Of a DNA stretch of 8,062 bases, positions 1 through 6,108 are shown piece by piece. This DNA comes from Gemmatimonadota bacterium. Lineage in GTDB: Bacteria > Gemmatimonadota > Gemmatimonadetes > Longimicrobiales > Gaopeijiaceae. The position numbers were made by a program, and so were the translations under genes. Every line of letters starts with the position of its first letter. Position 1 is the stretch's first letter. Below the pieces are notes generated by a model, which saw only the letters and a program-made list of their open reading frames with translations, was not told the origin of the DNA and ran no database searches. The stretch spans positions 1-8,062 of the forward strand of contig JAUQOX010000128.1 of NCBI GenBank assembly GCA_030550695.1. Reading direction: 5' to 3'.

Positions 1-1465
1 GGTTCCGTACCAGCCAGAACGTGTTCACCCAGGTGAGGGATCTGCTCCCGTAGTTGGTCTCCGCCTGCACGGAGCGGATGGTGAGCCGGTAGCGATGGCT
101 CTGCCCGGCGCTCAGGGGCAAGGACCGGAACCATAGCTTGACCCAGCTCATGGGGTCGAAGGCACTCCGCTCTTCCCGCACCGAGAGCCACCCCCCCTGT
201 ACGGCCTCGACCTTCAAGGCCACCCGTACCCGGGCCGAAAGTCGGTTGGTGGCCCCCGGCTCACCCCATTCCAGGTCGAAGCTCCGGGAGGTCTCGTAGG
301 CCCGAATGGTGAGGGGAACCTTGTTGGAAGGCACCTCACCCCGCACCACCACCACATCCCCCGACTGGGCCCCCGAGGAAACCTTGATCCGAATCAGCCG
401 ATCCGACCAGGAGGGGATCTCCGTGACCTCGGTGGTCCCCACCGTCACCCTGTTCCGATAGCGGCTCGTTCCGAATCCCTTGCCCCTGATCAGCACTTCC
501 TCCCCCACCCCTGCGGTGGAAGGCTCCACGGAAGTGATCTCGGGCGTCACGGGAGCCAGGCGGAAAAACAGGTCCTGTTCGTCCACCAGGCTGTGGTTGA
601 CCGAGACGTAGGCGTTCAGGAGGTATTCCGTGGGGGTGGCCTGGTTGTAGCGGAAGGTGTCCACCGGAATGTCGGGGAAGCGGACGCCCACCTTGGCGTT
701 CGGGCCGATCTCGAGGGGCTGGGTGAGGGTGAACCCGTAGCCCGAGGGAGCCCCGATGGGAGAAAGGGTCAGGCGCACCATCCCTTGGTACCGTTCGGTG
801 GGGTGACTGTTGGTCACCTCCAGCTCCCCGGGGGTCCTCAGGGTTTGCACGCCTCCCGGAAGAGGGTCCACCCCCCCGTCGCCGGTGGAAGGGACGAACG
901 AGTAGCCACGGCTTCGGGTGGGATCCCAGCGGTACTCGTAGGTCGTGGACGGGTCCCCCGGCCCCTCGGAGGGCCGGACGAAACTGAAGGCCTGCCTCAG
1001 GAAGTTGATCCGTAGGGGAAGGACCCCCGTGTCCAGGGGAGCGGGAACCACCAAGGTGACAAAGTTGTCGAGGACTCCGGTATTCGTGAGAATCGCATCC
1101 CAGGTGCGGGGCTCGTAGCCCAAGGAGCCGCCGGGCCGGGTACTAGCTGGATCGTGGAGATGGAAAGTGTTCCCGTCGTAGCCCACCACCACCACCGCAT
1201 GGTTCCAGTGGGTGGCGAAGAGGGCCACGGGCCGGCCGTGGACACCGATCTCCCGTTTGAGATCGTCCCGGAGCTGGGTCCAGGTGCCATAGGGCCAAAC
1301 CTTGCGGGTGGGACGCACCCCCGTACGGTTCTTCACCAGGTTGGCCAAGGCACTGCTGGTGCGGAACGTCATACCCGTGATTCCACCCTCGTCCACCTTC
1401 ATCACCCCCACGATCTCGGGGATGGTGTGGTTGGAATTGTGACGGACACCGGAAACCGAACCGCT
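1..1465 (-). CDS. C39-like cysteine peptidase with IPT/TIG domain, 5'-truncated and running off the left edge
   Basis: I translated this strand as one open frame from the window edge to an in-frame TGA at 1466-1468, about 488 codons with no internal stop. The N-terminal part (about 1100-1440) resembles the later half of papain-like C39 peptidase domains. It has a G-x-P strand, then NHAVVVVGYDG with the probable catalytic His at 1199-1201, then a downstream HDP motif. An IPT/TIG immunoglobulin-like fold follows at about 305-545 (PEITSVEPSTAGVGEEVLIRG, then a GxGFG turn and V/S-rich strands). Such proteins are usually secreted or surface-bound. The first ATG in frame is at 1400-1402, with GTGs at 1403-1405 and 1409-1411, all inside the peptidase fold. 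No signal peptide and no Cys motif (normally C-G-P-like) precede the His region, so the gene has lost its 5' end and is probably an inactive remnant. The peptidase family call is from motif memory; the IPT/TIG call is firmer. Confidence 0.72.
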
Positions 1466-1475
1466 TCAGGGGGTG
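1440..1475. other. Head-to-head junction of two 5'-truncated genes (breakpoint)
   Basis: The minus-strand peptidase frame is open up to 1465 (TGA at 1466-1468). The plus-strand sacsin-like frame is open from 1443 (TGA at 1440-1442). The frames therefore overlap by about 23 bp on opposite strands, and each lacks the N-terminal half its family needs. No promoter-sized gap exists, and I see no terminal inverted repeat, target duplication, tRNA end or transposase here. The join most probably lies between about 1443 and 1473. It could be an old insertion, deletion or inversion boundary, or an assembly error; the sequence alone cannot tell these apart. Confidence 0.7.
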
Positions 1476-3179
1476 GAGCCCTTCGTCCGCCCGGACCTCG
1501 ATGATAAGGCCACCCGACCTCTCCTCCGCCTCATGGGAGTTCGTGACACCCCGGCTGGCCTCGATAAGCTTTTGCAGCGCATTCGGGCCCTAGCGCAACT
1601 CGAGGAGCCCGCTACGCTTCTCTCGGAAATCACAAAGTGGTATGGAGCCCTGGACAGAGCTCTGGGAAGGTCCGACGCCGCCAGCCTTGCGGAGGTGCGG
1701 AACGCCTTTCTGAACGAGCCTCTGATTCTGACTGCCGAGGAGAGCTGGGCTAGAGCATCTGAGGTATTCCAGCGCAACACCGAGGATTTTCCTGAGGCGC
1801 CTGTAGTCCACCCGGCCGCTGGAGACCTCCGAATGTGGGCACGGCTGGGGGTAGCTGACGAACCGACGGCCCAACTTGTTCTGAGGTGGATTGACACGCT
1901 ACCCTCGGGGCAACCGCTCGAGAGCGCCAGCGCCGCGCGTGTCCGGCTAGCATTGGCGCGATTCCCAGGGGAGGTGTGGGAAGGGTGCCGACATTGGTTA
2001 TCTCTCGATGGTACCTGGACGCCGGTAGAGCGGTTAGAACTGCGCCTGTGCAAAAGGAGCTCTCCAAAGGGGGTGAATTTCTTTCCCGGCGTCCGAGCGC
2101 GAATCGCCGATCTCCGAATGGTCCCTCCGGAGGTCTGCGAACGTCACCCCTCCTTCGTGGAAATACCTGAACTCGATTCAGTACTCGAATATCGGCTGAC
2201 CTACCGTCCCAGGGAGCCTAGGGATTTGGGACAAAAGTCCTGGGTCGTGGCGCTGGGTGACAGGCTTCGCCGGGTGCGTTTGGAGAGCGATGCCCAAACC
2301 CAGCACGTTCGACGGGTGGCGGAACGCCTGGCACGGGCAGCCTGGTATTCCTTCGAAGACTCGGACGGTCCGGAGGTTACTCCGTACCTCCAGGGAGCCC
2401 CGGCGGGGCCGGCGGTTTCGCCGAATGTTCTATGGAATGATGATGAGATCTTCGTGAAGGGTGGCAAAATGGCGCGGTTCTTCGAAGATCTCGTGGCCGA
2501 ACTAGCCAGGCCCTTCCAGCACTGGGCCATCATGGAGGCAATCAAGGTTTGTGGCGAGCGAGACGAAGATTTCATCGCCGAGTACATGGAAGAGCATTTT
2601 GCACTGGACGACGAGACCGCGCCCATAGGGGGGCGGGAGGAGGAAAAGCAAACTTTCGAGGGGGAAGCCCAAGGTGTAGCCGAGGGAGACGACGAAGGCT
2701 ACGCCGGGTTGGAAACAAGTCCGGGGGGCTCACGGTGGGATCAAGACCACGTCGACGTCCTATCCCCTAAGGAAAGAAGGGCTTCGAGGCGATACAGACC
2801 CGAGCCCTCGTTGTTCGAGAAGTTTGCGCTGCAGCGAGGGTATCGGTGGGACGACTATCAGCAACGGTTTGTTCACCCCGGTGGTTCCTGGATGGAGCGG
2901 TGCGAGCGTCCCTTTCATTGGTGCCAGTTCGATTCGGCTGGCGCCCCACTGAACCGTTATTGGGTGTCCGAGCAGTGCCTGGAGCGCGACGGACTTGAGA
3001 TTCCCTCGGAACTTTGGGAGTTCTTTCGCAGGGGACGGAGCGGGTACTCCATGGTCCTTGAGGACGGCGAAGGGGGACCAAGAGAGTGGCCGGCACCAAC
3101 GGTTGGGCGCATGGTGGAACGCCGCGAGATCGTGGTCTATCCCGCGAAATATCGAATTCGGATAGAAAGTGGAAGGTGA
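1473..3179 (+). CDS. C-terminal part of a sacsin-like (GHKL ATPase type) protein, N-terminus missing
   Basis: The frame encodes 568 residues from a GTG at 1473; it is open back to 1443. Residues about 15-45 (LLRLMGVRDTPAGLDKLLQR) and about 60-200 (W-x-x-A-x-E-V-F, a second LGVADEPT unit, then VWEGCRHWLSLDGTWTPVE) match the helical repeat region of large bacterial proteins that carry a sacsin-type HSP90-like ATPase at their N-terminus. No ATPase motifs (N box, DxGxG) are present, and the frame starts in mid-repeat, so hundreds of N-terminal residues appear to be lost. Residues about 370-420 form an acidic Glu/Asp/Gly linker. Residues about 446-520 form a Trp/Cys/His-rich module (RGYRWDDYQQRFVHPGGSW, ERCERPFHWCQF) that I do not recognise. 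Its stop overlaps the methylase start by 4 nt, suggesting it was the first gene of that operon. Third positions are less GC-rich than in both neighbours. Family call is moderate; function unknown, probably defence-associated. Confidence 0.72.
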   Translation: MEPFVRPDLDDKATRPLLRLMGVRDTPAGLDKLLQRIRALAQLEEPATLLSEITKWYGALDRALGRSDAASLAEVRNAFLNEPLILTAEESWARASEVFQRNTEDFPEAPVVHPAAGDLRMWARLGVADEPTAQLVLRWIDTLPSGQPLESASAARVRLALARFPGEVWEGCRHWLSLDGTWTPVERLELRLCKRSSPKGVNFFPGVRARIADLRMVPPEVCERHPSFVEIPELDSVLEYRLTYRPREPRDLGQKSWVVALGDRLRRVRLESDAQTQHVRRVAERLARAAWYSFEDSDGPEVTPYLQGAPAGPAVSPNVLWNDDEIFVKGGKMARFFEDLVAELARPFQHWAIMEAIKVCGERDEDFIAEYMEEHFALDDETAPIGGREEEKQTFEGEAQGVAEGDDEGYAGLETSPGGSRWDQDHVDVLSPKERRASRRYRPEPSLFEKFALQRGYRWDDYQQRFVHPGGSWMERCERPFHWCQFDSAGAPLNRYWVSEQCLERDGLEIPSELWEFFRRGRSGYSMVLEDGEGGPREWPAPTVGRMVERREIVVYPAKYRIRIESGR

Positions 3180-6028
3180 GACACTGCGAACCTCCTGGCA
3201 AGAAGCTGATCGAGGTGGCCCTACCGCTGCCCGAGATCAACGATGCCTCGGCCTACGACAAGATGGCCGGCACTGGGGCGCATCCCAAGGGGATTCACCA
3301 ATGGTGGGCCCGCCTGCCCTTGCCCGTGGCGCGGGCGGTGCTGTTCGCCTCCGTGGTGGACGACCCCTCAACCCGTCCGGAAGAGTTCCCCACCGAGGAG
3401 GCGCAGGCCCGGGAGCGGGAGAGGTTGTTCCAAATCCTCCGGCGGATGATGCGACCCAAACCCCATCAGCACCCGGAAGTGTACGCCGAAGCCCGGGCAG
3501 AGATGTTGCGACACTGCGGGGGCGAACTGCCACCGGTGCTGGACCCCTTTGCCGGCGGGGGCTCGATCCCCCTGGAGGCAGCCCGGCTGGGGATGGAAGC
3601 CTATGCGGGCGATTTGAACCCGGTGGCCGTCCTCCTCAACAAGGTGAACCTGGAGATCGTGCCCCGCTGGGTGGATTCCCCCCCGGTGAATCCGGCGGAC
3701 CGGGGCAAAATGGGGGGAGGTGAGGGGTGGAGGGGCGCTTCGGGTCTGGCAGCGGATGTGCGCCATTACGGCCAAGTCATCCTCCAGCGGGCCCGACAGA
3801 AGATCGGACACCTCTACCCCCCCGTCCGGGTCACCCCCGACATGGCCACGGAACACCCCCACCTGAAGCCCTATGTGGGGGGGGAGCTTCCGGTCATCGC
3901 CTGGATCTGGGCCCGAACGGTGCCGAGCCCCAACCCGGCGGTTCGGGGGGCGCCCGTACCCCTCATGAGCAGCTTCTGGCTGTCCAAAAATAAAGGGAAG
4001 GAGGCGTGGCTGGAGCCGGTGGTGGACCGGGCCGCCGCAACGTGGCGGTTCGTGGTCCGCATGGGGCCCGCACGGGATCGGCAAGCGGTAGAGAGGGGAA
4101 CGAAGACGGGCCGCGCCCAGTTCCGGTGCCTCCTCACCGGCGATGCGATTTCCGAACAGCACATCAAGAAGGAAGGGTTGGCCGGTCGGCTTGGGGACCG
4201 CCTGGTGGCCATCGTGGCCCATTCGGGACGGAGTCGGGTGTATCTGCCGGGAACCGGCGAGCATGAGGCGGTCGCTAGAAGGGCGGAGCCGAACTGGAGG
4301 CCCCCCGGGGAGATTCCGCCGAAGCTCACCGGCGGGACCTGTGCGCCTTTCGGACTTACGACGCTGGCTAGCGTTTTCACCCCTCGTCAACTCACCGCGC
4401 TGGTGACGTTCTCGGATCTGATTCGCGACGTGCGGGGGGAGGTGCGGCGCGATGCCTTGGCTGCGGGGCTCCTAGAGGCCGAAGCCGAGGCCTACACGGC
4501 AGCGGTGGCCACGCTTCTGGCCTTGGCGTTGGACCGGTGTGCGGATTTCAATAACGGGCTCAGTACTTGGAAGCCCAGCGGGCAACAGCAACAGCACTTG
4601 TTCACGCGGCAGGCAATTCCCATGGTCTGGGATTTCTCGGAAGCTGACCTCCTTGGGAATAAGGGGATTTGCTGGGCCAATGCCGTGGAGCTTACGGCTG
4701 AGGCGTCAGTGACCCTCACCGTTCAACGATTGGGCCACACCCGCCCCCTCGACGCCGCTCGCCCCTGGGACGGTCTCAGGCGCCTCCTGGTCTCCACCGA
4801 CCCCCCCTACTACGACAACATTCCGTATTCCAACCTCGCCGACTTCTTCTACGTCTGGCTCCGACGGACCGTTGGGGACCTCTACCCCGACCTGTTCGCC
4901 ACCATCCTCGTGCCTAAAGAGGCGGAGCTGGTGGCGACGCCGGAGCGGTTCGGGAGCAACAAGAGAAAGGCCAGGGAGCACTTCGAGCGGGGTTTCCGCC
5001 AAGCCTTCGCCGTCTTACGGGAAAAGATGGACCCGCGCTTCCCCCTGACCGTGTACTACGCCTTCAAACAAGACGACGTGGGGGCCGAGGCAGAGCCGGG
5101 AGAAGAGGAGGCCGAGAACGGAAAGGGGACCCGCCTCGACCGCACCACCGGCCGGGAAACCATGCTGGCGGCCCTCGTGGGAACGGGGTTTCAGATCACC
5201 GCCACCTGGCCGGTGCGGGCTTCGCAGAAATGGCGGATGAACGCCATGGACGCCAATGCCCTCGCTTCGTATATCGTGCTCGCCTGTCGGCCTCGGCCGG
5301 AGGACGCCCCCCGGACCGACCGAAGGTCCTTCGTGGCGGAACTCAAACGGGAGCTGCCGGCCGCCCTACGGCGCCTCCAGCAGGGCAACATTGCCCCGGT
5401 AGACTTCGCCCAGGCAGCCATAGGTCCGGGTATGGCCATTTTTTCCCGCTACAATAGCGTCCTCGAGGCCAGCGGCCGGGCCATGACCGTCCGGACGGCC
5501 CTCGGCCTCATCAACCAGGTTCTCACCGAGGTTCTTGCTGAGCAAGAGGATGAGTTCGACAACGACACCCGCTGGGCCATCGCCTGGTTCGACCAGTACG
5601 GGTTCGAAGAGGGCGATTTCGGTCAGGCGGAGGTGCTTTCCAAGGCCAAGGTGACTTCTGTCAAGGGCCTGGTGGAGTCGGGGATCGTCACCTCCCGGGG
5701 TGGTCGCGTCCGGCTCCTGCGCCCCGAGGAGCTGGACAAGAACCGGGACCCCGGACAGAACCGGCGCCTGACCCTCTGGGAAGCCACCCACCACCTGCTG
5801 TGGGTGTACTGGCACGAGAAGGCTGGCGACCAGGCCACCGCGGCGTTGTTGCGGAAGCTGGGTTCTCAGGGCGCCCTTGCCCGGGAACTGGCCTACCGCC
5901 TTTTCGACATCGCCGAGCGTCGGAAACGGTCCCAGGACGCCCAGGCCTACAACGCGCTGGTCCTCGGGTGGCCCGAGCTAGCCCATCTTGCCCGTGAGAT
6001 CCGGTCACCGGAGCAACTTTCCTTCTGA
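3176..6028 (+). CDS. DUF1156 / COG1743 adenine-specific DNA methyltransferase
   Basis: This is a 950-residue protein, a usual size for the family. It begins with the DUF1156 domain (KKLIEVALPLPEIN from about residue 9, then HQWWAR at 41-46 and ARAVLFASVVDDPS). The SAM-binding motif I is DPFAGGGS at residues 123-130. The catalytic amino-methyltransferase motif IV is DPPYYDNI at 542-548. Between them is the segment RCLLTGDAIS (Cys318), where other members have a zinc-ribbon Cys pair; this copy has a single Cys. The C-terminus (WEATHHLLWVYW, ARELAYRLF, YNALVLGWPEL) is typical of COG1743. It is expected to transfer a methyl group from SAM to adenine N6 in DNA and so mark host DNA. I chose GTG 3176 because it overlaps the upstream stop as GTGA and places DUF1156 at the N-terminus. 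An in-frame ATG at 3086 would add 30 atypical residues inside the previous gene. The Shine-Dalgarno is weak (AGAAAG at 3164-3169), fitting translational coupling. Confidence 0.93.
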   Translation: MRHCEPPGKKLIEVALPLPEINDASAYDKMAGTGAHPKGIHQWWARLPLPVARAVLFASVVDDPSTRPEEFPTEEAQARERERLFQILRRMMRPKPHQHPEVYAEARAEMLRHCGGELPPVLDPFAGGGSIPLEAARLGMEAYAGDLNPVAVLLNKVNLEIVPRWVDSPPVNPADRGKMGGGEGWRGASGLAADVRHYGQVILQRARQKIGHLYPPVRVTPDMATEHPHLKPYVGGELPVIAWIWARTVPSPNPAVRGAPVPLMSSFWLSKNKGKEAWLEPVVDRAAATWRFVVRMGPARDRQAVERGTKTGRAQFRCLLTGDAISEQHIKKEGLAGRLGDRLVAIVAHSGRSRVYLPGTGEHEAVARRAEPNWRPPGEIPPKLTGGTCAPFGLTTLASVFTPRQLTALVTFSDLIRDVRGEVRRDALAAGLLEAEAEAYTAAVATLLALALDRCADFNNGLSTWKPSGQQQQHLFTRQAIPMVWDFSEADLLGNKGICWANAVELTAEASVTLTVQRLGHTRPLDAARPWDGLRRLLVSTDPPYYDNIPYSNLADFFYVWLRRTVGDLYPDLFATILVPKEAELVATPERFGSNKRKAREHFERGFRQAFAVLREKMDPRFPLTVYYAFKQDDVGAEAEPGEEEAENGKGTRLDRTTGRETMLAALVGTGFQITATWPVRASQKWRMNAMDANALASYIVLACRPRPEDAPRTDRRSFVAELKRELPAALRRLQQGNIAPVDFAQAAIGPGMAIFSRYNSVLEASGRAMTVRTALGLINQVLTEVLAEQEDEFDNDTRWAIAWFDQYGFEEGDFGQAEVLSKAKVTSVKGLVESGIVTSRGGRVRLLRPEELDKNRDPGQNRRLTLWEATHHLLWVYWHEKAGDQATAALLRKLGSQGALARELAYRLFDIAERRKRSQDAQAYNALVLGWPELAHLAREIRSPEQLSF

Positions 6029-6049
6029 GAAGATCCAGAGACGAAGCAA

Positions 6050-6070
6050 TTCTCCTTGCATGAAGGAGAA
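6050..6070. promoter_or_regulatory. Palindromic operator candidate 1 (TTCTCCTT-N5-AAGGAGAA)
   Basis: This is a perfect 8-bp inverted repeat with a 5-bp spacer (GCATG), 21 bp in all. It lies in the 80-bp gap after the methylase stop. A near-identical copy begins 33 bp downstream, about three helical turns away, so a dimeric regulator could sit on the same DNA face at both. It overlaps the -35-like TTGCAT. It has no following T-run, so a terminator is unlikely. The regulator is unknown. Confidence 0.7.
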
Positions 6071-6084
6071 CTCCTCATTATTTT
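6056..6084 (+). promoter_or_regulatory. Possible sigma70-type promoter of the AAA/DUF4143 gene
   Basis: TTGCAT at 6056-6061 (weak -35) and TATTTT at 6079-6084 (-10-like, 4 of 6) are 17 bp apart, in an AT-rich patch unusual for this GC-rich window. Operator candidate 1 covers the -35 and candidate 2 would cover the start of transcription near 6091, the expected arrangement for repression. The boxes are imperfect, so this is a weak call. Confidence 0.35.
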
Positions 6085-6103
6085 CTCCTCTACGAGAGGA
6101 GAA
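6083..6103. promoter_or_regulatory. Palindromic operator candidate 2 (TTCTCCTC-N5-GAGGAGAA) overlapping the ribosome binding site
   Basis: This is a second perfect 8-bp inverted repeat with a 5-bp spacer (TACGA). It differs from candidate 1 by a matched change in both arms (T-A to C-G at the inner pair), so the symmetry is kept. Its right arm contains the AGGAG (6097-6101) that serves as Shine-Dalgarno for the GTG at 6109 with a 7-nt spacer. As DNA it may be an operator; as RNA, if transcribed from upstream, it would form a hairpin hiding the ribosome binding site. Confidence 0.7.
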
Positions 6104-6108
6104 TAGCC

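Noticed and set aside
1..1465. Plus-strand frames 593-1015 and 1154-1504
   Set aside because: They oppose a continuous minus-strand frame with a recognisable IPT/TIG domain and show no domain of their own.
1466..2053. Minus-strand frame that could have supplied the missing N-terminus of the peptidase
   Set aside because: It is in a different frame from the peptidase, is rich in Arg and Ser, and has no signal peptide or C-G-P motif. It is the shadow of the sacsin-like gene, so a single frameshift does not rescue the peptidase.
3086..3175. ATG 3086 as the methylase start
   Set aside because: It would overlap the previous gene by 94 nt and add 30 residues unlike the family. GTG 3176 gives the classical 4-nt overlap.
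3368..4390. Long minus-strand open frame of 340 codons antisense to the methylase
   Set aside because: It lies wholly within a gene with clear methylase motifs, and its product is Pro/Arg/Gly/His-rich without domain features. GC-rich coding DNA often leaves such open antisense frames.
6050..6103. The two palindromes as a rho-independent terminator or short CRISPR-like repeat
   Set aside because: Neither hairpin is followed by a T-run, and only two copies with unequal loops exist. The operator reading fits better.
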